A DNA stretch of 64,000 bases from Linanthus parryae (Eukaryota; Streptophyta; Magnoliopsida; Ericales; Polemoniaceae), in assembly GCA_023055425.1 (NCBI GenBank), contig JALGPY010000001.1, forward strand, positions 111,519,057 to 111,583,056. The letters are read 5' to 3'. The notes under the pieces are model-generated. The model ran no database searches, was not told the origin of the DNA, and saw only the letters and a program-made list of their open reading frames with translations. Shown piece after piece: positions 12,080-23,479 of this stretch (the first letter of the stretch is position 1; the number at the start of each line of letters is the position of its first letter). A program made the position numbers and the translations under genes.

Positions 12080-12413
12080 TTGCGTTGTCTTGGAACATGC
12101 GAGGGTTGGGTAATCCTTGTACGTTCCGTTCTCTCCGTGACCTTGTCTCAAGGGAACGACCAATTTTGATGTTCTTGATGGAAACTAAGAAGAAGTTCGA
12201 TGAGATGGAACAAATTCAAAATAAATATAATTTCCAGTTTGGTTTTCATGTTAATTGTAGGGGTCGGGGTCGCAAAGGAGGTATGTCCCTCCTGTGGGAC
12301 CAATCTATGTCGGTGTCGGTGTTATCTTCTTCTCGTTATCATATTGATGCAATAATAAAGTTTGAGGATTCAGATTTGTTTTGGAACTTGACGGGGTTAT
12401 ACGGGGATCCGAT
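12076..12413 (+). pseudogene. LINE ORF2 5' part: APE-type endonuclease, interrupted
   Basis: The frame starts at the ATG overlapping the ORF1 stop. It has the APE-endonuclease opening of plant LINEs: S-W-N-M-R-G-L-G, then E-T-K-K and the G-G-M-S-L-L-W block, ending at L-Y-G-D-P where the LTR element enters. The catalytic domain nicks target DNA for target-primed reverse transcription. The domain continues at 23475-23840 on the other side of the insertion. Confidence 0.85.
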
Positions 12414-15400
12414 TGTAATACCCCGTTTTTATTCGAAGGGTAATTTCTGACTTTTCGTATAGTTTAGTTGATAATTATAGGACGAGAGGGGAGGAAGTTG
12501 TTGTTTCAAGAAGTATATGTTGTTTAAGTTGGGGGTAAAGATTGTAATTTATGAAAACTCTATACCCTATTGAGTAAATTAGTAAAATACAATTAAATAA
12601 ACAAAAGATAAAATAAAATGAAAAAAAAATAGAGAGAGTTTCCTCCCTTTCTCACGCCATCATCTGATGGTTTGTACCAAAAAACAAGGAAATGAAATAA
12701 TTAAATATTGCTCTCTCTCCTCTCCTCCTTCTTCTTAAACTCCTTCTTCCCCCATCACCCGACACACCACCACGGCCACCACCATCTTCACCACCCTCTC
12801 TTCCCTCTACTCTCTTCCCCTCCATCTCTCCCCTGTCTCCTCTCTATTTTTCCGGCGACGAGACCCAGCAACAGCAGCAGCAGCGGCAGCGGCACAAGGC
12901 CGCTGCCTTCTCCGGCGACCCGCCATCACACCCGCCACCACCATCTCTCTCTCCATCCCTCAGCTCACTCCCCCTGTTTCTCTCTGTTTCCCCCTCTCCC
13001 TTCTCTCTGTTCAGTGCGGCAAAGAAACCCAGCAGCAGCAGCGGCATCCATGGCCGCTGCCGCCGTCAAAGAAGACGCACCACCGAGCCACCACCTCTCC
13101 TCCTCTCTGCAACAGCTCTCTCACTCTCTCAGTTCTCTCTCCGCCACCAAAAACAGCCTCAGAACTAGAGGTAGCAGCAGCAGTGGCCTACGACCACGCC
13201 ACCATCGCCACCGGAGAAGGGCCGACGGGAACACCAACCCCCACCACCAACGCTCTGTTTCTCCCTCTCCCTCTCACTCTCTGAGCTCGCCTATCTCGTC
13301 CCCTCTCTCGGACGACCAGAAGGGGAACAAAAGCAGAGGAGGCCACAGCTGCCTCCGCCGCCGGCGCCACCTCCATTAACGCCGCCACGAAGCTCAGCCC
13401 GAGCTATCCGGCGCGACCCGTCCCCTCCCGTTGATTCCAAACGACTCCTGGAGATCCAAGGAGATCATTAGAAGCCTCAATCGGAGTCCAGAACGCCGGT
13501 ATCATCGCCGACGTAGAGCACTGCGACCATCGACGACGGACTTGAACTGCCTCGTTTCTCGGCCGTTTTCAGAAATTTTTGGCTTGGGTACACTCTAAAT
13601 CCTCCAATTTTACGTTTTAGTAAATCAAAATACAATCTTGCTAGCTGAAATCGAATCTAGGATGGGAAATCATACTTGTTTACGTTTTCAGAAAAAGTGT
13701 CTTTTTATGAAACTTGGGGGTAAAAAGTGTCTTTTACCTTAACTGACTAAAGGTTATGAGAGGGGGGTTGTTGTGTACTTTCTGGAAATCTAAGGGTGTT
13801 TATGGTGACATATGAAACTGTAATTCTAGCAGGAGGAGATTTTGATGTCTTTTGAGAAAATGATATTTTCATACTTATATAAGTATATACACACACACAA
13901 ATATAAATTTATATATGAAATTAAAGGTAGGGAGTTTGGAATTAAATTAATTACGGATTTTTATAATTAATATTTAAGTATGCAAAAATAACTTGGGTAC
14001 TAAAAGTTTATAATAATTAGTTATTACAAAGTGAACTAGAGTTGTTTAATATACTATGCCTATTTATCCAATAATCAAGCTAATCTCAAAGTATCATAGA
14101 ATTGACATTCTAAATGAATTGGTTGTCTAAATATCGTTTTTAGAATAAACTAGTTAGGAAGTAATTTAAGAAATATTTATAGTTTCTTTACTTAATACTT
14201 TATCTAAATTAAGAATACTTATCTCTCATGCTTATAAATAGATATTAAATAAAGCTTGTGTTCCTAATAAATATTTTATGATATCACTTAAACAACTTAG
14301 CATCTAGTTCTTTTATATCTCCAAAAAAGATAAATTTTGTAAATTAAACAATTTTATGGAGAAATTATTTTATAAAAGTTATATATATAATTTTATAAAA
14401 GGTGGTGTTGTAAATTGAAGTCTAAGCTAGTTAAGAATATTCAAATCTGAACTTGTTTTCTCACTACTTAAAATAAAAATGTATTATTTATGAAATTTGA
14501 ATGTCAATAGTACATAACTATGATTTGAGAATGTCATTATTTTATGAAGAAATTAACGTGTCCGTCATGAGTATAGCAAGATAAAAAGAATCGGAGATGT
14601 ATTAAGATCAAATAAGGCACTCTTAACCTTCATTAGAAAATATAGTGCTTCGCGTTGGATTATATGAGCTGGTTGAGCTTGTGACTGAGTAGGAATTATA
14701 ATCCTGTAGGTAACGAGTTCGTCGACGAGGGCTACTTCTACCCGTCGAAGCTATTACGTGCTATTTGCTGTTTTATTGAGGTAAGTAGACATGCCAAGCC
14801 TAGCGTGCCCTAGCTTCTTTCGTGTCAAAATATGATTTTATATCTGTCTCAAAATGTGTTTATGACTTATATGATTTACTTGAGATTGATTACGTTTTGA
14901 GATAACTGTTTTGATAATGTCACACGAGAATAATAATCCGTTAATAACGTAAAGTGGAAAGAGTTGTGCGGGGATCGTTATTATTATTGTCGATGTTGAC
15001 TTCGGTCACTCGGCCTGTGATTAGATTGGTCGGGTTGGCTTCGTCCACTCGACCCGTATTATTTTAACCCGGTCGCAACCTGCCGGGTCGCTCCATGTAC
15101 TCACCTCTCTGGCCGCGAGGAGTCTTAGGGGGGTGCCGGCACTTAAGGTCTTGGTAGCTTAGTGAAAGTAGATCTTCCCCGTATCAACAAATTAATAATA
15201 TGAAGCTCTTTGAGAAAGAGATTTTTATGAAAAAAAAAAATAGATAGATTGGGAATGATATTCCCCGTTTGAGATATGAAAGGAAAGAAGAGATAGATTG
15301 GGAAAAATATTCCCCGTTTGAGATACAAGAGAAGGATTGATATGCAAGATAAGAAGAAAGAGAATTTCATACGTGTTTCAGTATTTATACTTTATTCTTC

Positions 15401-15793
15401 AAGGATTTATTCAGTGATTGTTCATTCCCATTTATGATTGTTTTTGAAAGAATATGACTCATAATCTGTTTACAAGCTTGGGTGTTTACTTACTCAGTAT
15501 TTCATTGCTGACTTTAGAAAAACTGCGGTCTTTGTTTCTTTCCCCCGCAGGTCTTAAGAGCTGGATTATGGGGTAGCGGGATTCGACGCTCAGCTAGTAT
15601 TTGTTAGTATTGGAATAAGCTGAACTCTTAGTATCACTTCACCACGTGTAAAGTATATTATGTTGAAATAATTAAAAGTTTGTAATATATAAGTATCAGA
15701 TGTGTTGTTCTTGATTTCCGCCGCTTCATTTGAGTAGCACCCTCCTAGGCTCTCCGGTCCGGAACGGAAAGCTCGGGAACGTGGGGTGTTACA
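12414..15793 (+). repeat. 5' LTR of the Tekay-like LARD (3380 bp)
   Basis: Bounded by TGTAATACCCC and GGGGTGTTACA. It has a CT-rich block at about 12700-13380 giving an open but low-complexity Ser/His/Pro frame, then AT-rich sequence. The 3' LTR has an 18-bp segment at about 21741-21758 that is absent here. Confidence 0.9.
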
Positions 15794-15795
15794 GG

Positions 15796-15811
15796 TGGTA
15801 TCAGAGCCGGC
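15796..15811 (+). promoter_or_regulatory. Primer-binding site, initiator tRNA-Met
   Basis: TGGTATCAGAGCCGGC lies two bases after the 5' LTR and matches the 3' end complement of plant initiator tRNA-Met, the usual primer for these elements. Confidence 0.88.
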
Positions 15812-18800
15812 AATTCAAAAAGGGAATTAAACCTGTAGGGCAACGTAAAATGGACATAGGACAAAATTATTAAAATTGGAAAAGCCGATTTGGGATATGG
15901 GTAGCTTATGTGTTAGTATACTAGGTCCCACCCACCCTTATCCTTTGATACTATTATTTGGTTTGATTTGAGTATTTTGTTCGTGGTAGATTGATTTACA
16001 AATGTTATTCCTGTGATGGACAATGAGAAGTATGGATTACAGTAATTAGATTCTGCATTATGAATTATGTGTTGTCCTATCTAAGGAGAAGAGTTATATG
16101 AGTATCCACTACAAGTGTTATTCCAATGATGGGAAATAAAGGTTATGTGATATGAGAACTAGATTATGGATTGCAGTTGGTACACAGATTAATTTGAGAA
16201 GACGAGTTTCATGCTTATCGATGATAATTTTATATGCTGCATGATTTGATCTTTGTGTGATATGTCACTTTGTATGTGATACTTAACCTGATAATTGTGC
16301 ATGAGACCATAGGTAACGGCCTAGAGATGTGATTAATAGACCACTACAGTACTAATTATACCAGGAAGATTTGACATGGATATAAGGCTTAGAACAACAA
16401 CCACATGGGGTAAATCCTTATTCGATAATAATGTTGCTAGGATATGTGACTCTTATAACAATTCTAAGAAAAGTATGAAATTTCGACCATAGGAGACTCG
16501 TAGCTTACATGATTGCTAAGATATCTGACTAGTGAACCCTAATTTCATTAGCTATGTTTAAAAGGAATTTGATGACGTATTCGAGGTATTGGTCAGGAAG
16601 GTAATTCGGATTTAGGGGTCAAGAATGTGGTACTTCAAATGATCAAAGTAATTTATCATAGAAACGGTCGAGGAAGTTCCCACCCACCCACACCTAAGAC
16701 AAGTAACTATAACCCAAGTTATCGAGCCTATGAACTAGAATATGTCAGTCTCAGTTATTAGATGGTTTTGATGGTTGATTCGATTATACTTGTCTATGAG
16801 TTGTACTCGAGAAACAAAACTAGACTAATTCGTCATAAAACGATTTGGGGGTTCTGAGGATACCTAGCTATGTTAGGCGATACTTGGAGTCTAGTTACCT
16901 TAATATTGCTTGAGGATCAGGATGTCCATTCGGTTATGTCTTGCTTTTGGAGCTATGACACTCACTTGGAAAGAATAATATTTAAAATGTGAAGTAAATA
17001 TTGTTGGTCCACTACTAAGCGTTTACAAAACCTGGATGTTCCCTACGAAAGATCTAAATAGATTTAATCTAAAGTTTCTTATTTGGTGTAATTTTAATGT
17101 TAGAGTTCCGGTCTTAAGATTATTTTAAGGTTGTAACTCAGATTTTAGAAGTCCACATTTGGAACATGTTATTTGATAGTGATGATTCAGAAGTTATTTT
17201 TCTACTAAGATAAATTTTAGAAGCCTTTTATATTGCTTAACTATCTCAGAAATACTTGGAGTACCGTTACGATGTTTAGCTTGCAATCAGGACGTGTGGA
17301 TTATTTTAAGAGTTATATGCTACGTGTATGCGACTTTCAGGTTCTAACGTTTTGTTAAAGGGGAATATTGTACGTTCTTCAATCTTGCGCTGTTTAGCTT
17401 ATGAGGCGTGGTATTCACTTTATAGGGATGATAGTATGAGTTCTAGGAAGGAAAATGTCAATAAAAAGTTTGGGTTTCGTCTAGGAATTTGGGGGCATAT
17501 TATAGCTTTACGTTTGGGAATTTGTTTGGATATAGGCATGATGTCAGTCAGTGTTTCAAGTTATTTAATTAAATTCCTGTGAATCCACGATTAAAAGTCA
17601 AGTGATAAATTTGAAGAGTCATGCATTAAAAACATCATTTGGGATTTGGTTAAAACACTAGGTGGAAGCGTATGGGTTATGATCACGTGGATGGAATAGA
17701 AAGTCTTTAATTTCCGCTATGAGAAATAATTGTTCATCGAAACCTGACTTTGTTAGCCCTAAATCGAATCGGGTTGTTAGATTTATACTTGTTCATGGTG
17801 GGGGTAGTTCTTGTATTTTCATAAAAGTTAAGGGTGACTTGTGTAGCATAATAAAACTGTTTTGTTGTTGGGAGGGTGATTATATGTTATTTATGAGAAC
17901 TTGGGGGATATGGTTGTTGTTTATATAAAAGATGTTTTTGTTATTAAAATTATATGTGTATTATTTAATATGAAATATTGTTATTTTCTTGAAAAATAAG
18001 CAAGAAAAATTATATAGTTTATTTAATCGTATAAATTTAATGTGATTAAATAAATATAAATTAGTGTTTTGAGTAAATATGTTATTTGCTTAATAGTTAT
18101 ATAATAAAATAAGTTAGAAAGTTAAATAGGAAAAGTAACTTTTAAGTAAACTCCTCTATTTATAAACAGTTAAAGCTTGACTATTATTTCTAGATATTAT
18201 AAATTATTTCTCCAAAATGATGTTGTAAATTATGTGTGACTAAACACTTGGTTTATTTGAATAAAACCTACCATGAGAAACTTTGCTCCAAATATGGTCT
18301 TAAGACATAGTTATAAACTTCAAGAGTAGACAGTTAGTAACAATTTGCACAAATGACCAGCCCTAAAGTTAAAAAAAAAAATCTCTATTAGCTCGAATGT
18401 TTGACTTTTCATAAGATGTTTACATATGAGTTGACAATATGTGATATGAGATGTATGAACTGTAGATGATTATGTGCTAGCGTGAACATTTGATGAAAGG
18501 CAAAGATATGATGAGAAGTATGTGGACATATTATTGATATTATGATATTGTGATAGCCAGGCAGGCTTGCTCGGAGAAATTGATTTAAGAATTTGACATG
18601 ACAACATAGTAGAATCACAGATTTGATTGACCGATTTGGGTCAAAGTTATTTTTCAAGGAAGAGGAAAGATGTATAGTGGAAAACTTGCGTGAAAATCCT
18701 TGTTTAGCAGCGGATATGTTCCACGTGCCACATTACATGCTCATATGCACATTATATGTTATGTGTTCTATTGTATGCTATATATTAGGGAATGCAATAG

Positions 18801-20054
18801 ATTATGGTGTAGAGAGCTAGATCGATAGATCGCACATTTACAACACCATAAATAGTTAAGAATCAGACATCCTTATCGATATTAGAAATCATAGAGTTAA
18901 TTAAAGTTCCTAGTAAAGATGAGATAAGAAGATTACCCAAATCAGAACCAACTTACCACAAGATAACTTGTAGGGGGACTAAAATTACGATATAAAGGAA
19001 ATAATCTCTCTGACAACATCGACACGACAAGCAGACCCATGTGATACCACAAATGAAGGAACCTAAAATAAGCAACCCAGACAGATTAACACCCACTAAC
19101 TAGGGCAGGACCAATCCAAATATCAAATGTCTGGATGAGAGGACCTTCTAACTAGGAAGTGTGAAGCAAAATTTAAAGAAACGATGAAAGTTAGACCAAA
19201 TGTCACACGATTTACTTGTTAAGTTTCAGATATTGATATGATCAAGCATTCTCAGTAGGGTACAAACTGGTAAACATATACGAGTTGTTTGGTCGTTACG
19301 TAACTCGAAGTTATGCTTGGATAACTTAAGTTTCCTTCCTTATAAGTATATATTTCATAAATTCTTTATTTGAAATCTTGTCACTGAATAATTACTTTGG
19401 GGGCCGTTGGATGCTCGCTATCTTATCATTTATTTTTGGGAATATACAATCTTATGGGGATTACTTTAAGTATCATTTGAAGCAACGAAAATAAAAGTTC
19501 TTTAGCAGCCCTTGTAAAATGTGCTCGTGGAGGCAATGTCTTACCGTGTATTTGGGCAGATTAAAATTCGACCAGATGATAAGGGTATGACGACCTACAT
19601 TTCATTAAGGGGCAGGTTACTAAATATCATTAAGAAATAGAATAGGCAAGCGATTTCTAAAAGTCATTTAAAGCCGTAGGATCTTGGAGGATACCATAAT
19701 TTCCCACTCAACCCAGTTTGGAAGATGGACATAATTTCAAATAAGGATTCAATCTAAAACAAGAATGATAAGGTCCAAATGCTACACCCAAAAACAATAT
19801 CAACCACTTGAAATCACCAAGTATGACCATCCAAGTATGACCATCCATAGTGAGTTCCGAGGACGTCACTCCTCTAAGGGGGAGAGGAATGTAACCCTTT
19901 AGCTTTCATGACCCTTATCCTTGTACCGATCCCGCGCCACATGTATTGAACTAGATATTAAATAAACTCATCTTTGCCTGTTGTGACACATATGAAATCT
20001 TATAGTAGCACTTCATTGATTAGTTGGTTTACGCTTCGAGGACGAAGCTCTGTT
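15812..20054 (+). other. Non-coding interior of the LARD
   Basis: About 4.2 kb of AT-rich sequence in which no gag, protease, RT or integrase motif was recognised on either strand. Open frames here are at most 85 codons with no domain-like pattern. A purine-rich tract (TTAAGGGGGGGAAGGA, about 20054-20069) precedes the 3' LTR and serves as polypurine tract. Confidence 0.7.
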
Positions 20055-20069
20055 TAAGGGGGGGAAGGA

Positions 20070-23000
20070 TGTAATACCCCGTTTTTATTCGAAGGGTAAT
20101 TTCTGACTTTTCGTATAGTTTAGTTGATAATTATAGGACGAGAGGGGAGGAAGTTGTTGTTTCAAGAAGTATATGTTGTTTAAGTTGGGGGTAAAGATTG
20201 TAATTTATGAAAACTCTATACCCTATTGAGTAAATTAGTAAAAGACAATTAAATAAACAAAAGATAAAATAAAATGAAATAAAAAAAAATAGAGAGAGTT
20301 TCCTCCCTTTCTCACGCCATCATCTGATGGTTTGTACCAAAAAACAAGGAAATGAAATAATTAAATATTGCTCTCTCTCCTCTCCTCCTTATTCTTAAAC
20401 TCCTTCTTCCCCCATTACCCGACACACCACCACGGCCACCACCATCTTCACCACCCTCTCTTCCCTCTACTCTCTTCCCCTCCATCTCTCCCCTGTCTCC
20501 TCTCTATTTTTCCGGCGACGAGACCCAGCAACAGCAGCAGCAGCGGCAGCGGCACAAGGCCGCTGCCTTCTCCGGCGACCCGCCATCACACCCGCCACCA
20601 CCATCTCTCTCTCCATCCCTCAGCTCACTCCCCCTGTTTCTCTCTGTTTCCCCCTATCCCTTCTCTCTGTTCAGTGCGGCAAAGAAACCCAGCAGCAGCA
20701 GCGGCATCCATGTCCGCTGCCGCCGTCGAAGAAGACGCACCACCGAGCCACCGCTTCTCCTCCTCTCTGCAACAGCTCTCTCACTCTCTCAGCTCTCTCT
20801 CCTCCACCCAAAACAGCCTCAGAACTAGAGGTAGCAGCAGCAGTGGCCTACGACCACGCCACCATCGCCGCCGGAGAAGGGCCGACGGGAACACCAACCC
20901 CCACCACCAACGCTCTGTTTCTCCCTCTCCCTCTCACTCTCTGAGCTCGCCAATCTCGTCCCCTCTCTCGGACGACCAGAAGGGGAACAAAAGCAGAGGA
21001 GGCCGCAGCTGCCTCCGCCGCCGGCGCCACCTCCATTAACGCCGCCACGAAGCTCAGCCCGAGCTATCCGGCGCGACCCGTCCCCTCCCGTTGATTCCAA
21101 ACGACTCCTGGAGATCCAAGGAGATCATTAGCAGCCTCAATTGGAGTCCAGAACGCCGGTATCATCGCCGACGTAGAGCACTGCGACCACCATCGACGAC
21201 GGACTTGAACTGCCTCGTTTCTCGGCCGTTTTCAGAAATGTTTGGCTTGGGTACACTCTAAATCCTCCAATTTTACGTTTTAGTAAATCAAAATACAATC
21301 TTGCTAGCTGAAATCGAATCTAGGATGGGAAATCATACTTGTTTACGTTTTCAGAGAAAGTGTCTTTTTATGAAACTTGGGGGTAAAAAGTGTCTTTTAC
21401 CTTAACTGACTAAAGGTTATGAGAGGGGGGTTGTTGTGTACTTTCTGGAAATCTAAGGGTGTTTATGGTGACATATGAAACTGTTATTCTAGCAGGAGGA
21501 GATTTTGATGTCTTTTGAGAAAATGATATTTTCATACTTATATAAGTATATACACACACACAAATATAAATTTATATATGAAATTAAAGGTAGGGAGTTT
21601 GGAATTAAATTAATTACGGATTTTTATAATTAATATTTAAGTATGCAAAAATAACTTGGGTACTAAAAGTTTATAATAATTAGTTATTACAAAGTGAACT
21701 AGAGTTGTTTAATATACTATGCCTATTTATCCAATAATCAACATCGTTTCGTTTAATTAGCTAATCTCAAAGTATCATAGAATTGACATTCGAAATGAAT
21801 TGGTTGTCTAAATATCGTTTTTAGAATAAACTAGTTAGGAAGTAATTTAAGAAATATTTATAGTTTCTTTACTTAATACTTTATCTAAATTAAGAATACT
21901 TATCTCTCATGCTTATAAATAGATATTAAATAAAGCTTGTGTTCCTAATAAATATTTTATGATATCACTTAAACAACTTAGCATCTAGTTCTTTTATATC
22001 TCCAAAAAAGATAAATTTTGTAAATTAAACAATTTTATGGAGAAATTATTTTATAAAAGTTATATATATAATTTTATAAAAGGTGGTGTTGTAAATTGAA
22101 GTCTAAGCTAGTTAAGAATATTCAAATCTAAACTTGTTTTCTCACTACTTAAAATACAAATGTATTATTTATGAAATTTGAATGTCAATAGTACATAACT
22201 ATGATTTGAGAATGTCATTATTTTATGAAGAAATTAACGTGTCCGTCATGAGTATAGCAAGATAAAAAGAATCGGGGATGTATTAAGATCAAATAAGGCA
22301 CTCTTAACCTTCATTAGAAAATATAGTGCTTCGCGTTGGATTATATGAGCTGGTTGAGCTTGTGACTGAGTAGGAATTATAATCCTGTAGGTAACGAGTT
22401 CGTCGACGAGGGCTACTTCTACCCGTCGAAGCTATTACGTGCTATTTGCTGTTTTATTGAGGTAAGTAGACATGCCAAGCCTAGCGTGCCCTAGCTTCTT
22501 TCGTGTCGAAATATGATTTTATATCTGTCTCAAAATGTGTTTATGACTTATATGATTTACTTGAGATTGATTACGTTTTGATATAACTGTTTTGATAATG
22601 TCACACGAGAATAATAATCCGTTAATAACGTTAAGTGGAAAGAGTTGTGCGGGGATCGTTATTATTATTGTCGATGTTGACTTCGGTCACTCGGCCTGTG
22701 ATTAGATTGGTCGGGTTGGCTTCGTCCACTCGACCCGTATTATTTTAACCCGGTCGCAACCTGCCGGGTCGCTCCATGTACTCACCTCTCTGGCCGCGAG
22801 GAGTCTTAGGGGGGTGCCGACACTTAAGGTTTTGGTAGCTTAGTGAAAGTAGATCTTCCCCGTATCAACAAATTAATAATATGAAGCTCTTTGAGAAAGA
22901 GATTTTTATGAAAAAAAAGAAGAGATAGATTGGGAATGATATTCCCCGTTTGAGATATGAAAGGAAAGAAGAGATAGATTGGGAAAAATATTCCCCGTTT

Positions 23001-23474
23001 GAGATACAAGAGAAGGATTGATATGCAAGATAAGAAGAAAGAGAATTTCATACGTGTTTCAGTATTTATACTTTATTCTTCAAGGATTTATTCAGTGATT
23101 GTTCATTCCCATTTATGATTGTTTTTGAAAGAATATGACTCATAATCTGTTTACAAGCTTGGGTGTTTACCTACTCAGTATTTCCTTGCTGACTTTAGAA
23201 AAACTGCGGTCTTTGTTTCTTTCCCCCGCAGGTCTTAAGAGCTGGATTATGGGGTAGCGGGATTCGACGCTCAGCTAGTATTTGTTAGTATTGGAATAAG
23301 CTGAACTCTTAGTATCACTTCACCACGTGTAAAGTATATTATGTTGAAATAATTAAAAGTTTGTAATATATAAGTATCAGATGTGTTGTTCTTGATTTCC
23401 GCCGCTTCATTTGAGTAGCACCCCCCTAGGCTCTCCGGTCCGGAACGGAAAGCTCGGGAACGTGGGGTGTTACA
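20070..23474 (+). repeat. 3' LTR of the Tekay-like LARD (3405 bp)
   Basis: Near-identical to 12414-15793, with scattered substitutions, small length changes in A runs and the 18-bp indel at about 21741. It ends GGGGTGTTACA at 23474, and LINE ORF2 resumes immediately after the TSD. Confidence 0.9.
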
Positions 23475-23479
23475 CGGAT

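Larger units (their letters stand above)
12414..23474 (+). mobile_element. Tekay/Del-like gypsy LARD inserted in the LINE
   Basis: Long LTRs at 12414-15793 and 20070-23474 start TGTAATACCCC and end GGGGTGTTACA. A PBS follows the first LTR and a purine tract precedes the second. Flanks CCGAT (12409-12413) and CGGAT (23475-23479) look like a 5-bp TSD with one mismatch. The 4.3-kb interior shows no gag or pol frame. Its last bases before the PPT (TTCGAGGACGAAGCTC at about 20034) resemble the integrase end seen in Tekay/Del chromoviruses. A large element with long LTRs and a non-coding core is a LARD. LTRs differ by a few dozen sites by eye, so insertion is fairly recent. Confidence 0.88.

Noticed and set aside
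12708..13379. Open frame of 223 codons rich in Ser, His, Pro and Arg, repeated at 20368-21039
   Set aside because: It lies inside both LTRs of the LARD, in a CT/CCACC-rich low-complexity block. The repetition is explained by LTR identity, and composition rather than a domain keeps it open.
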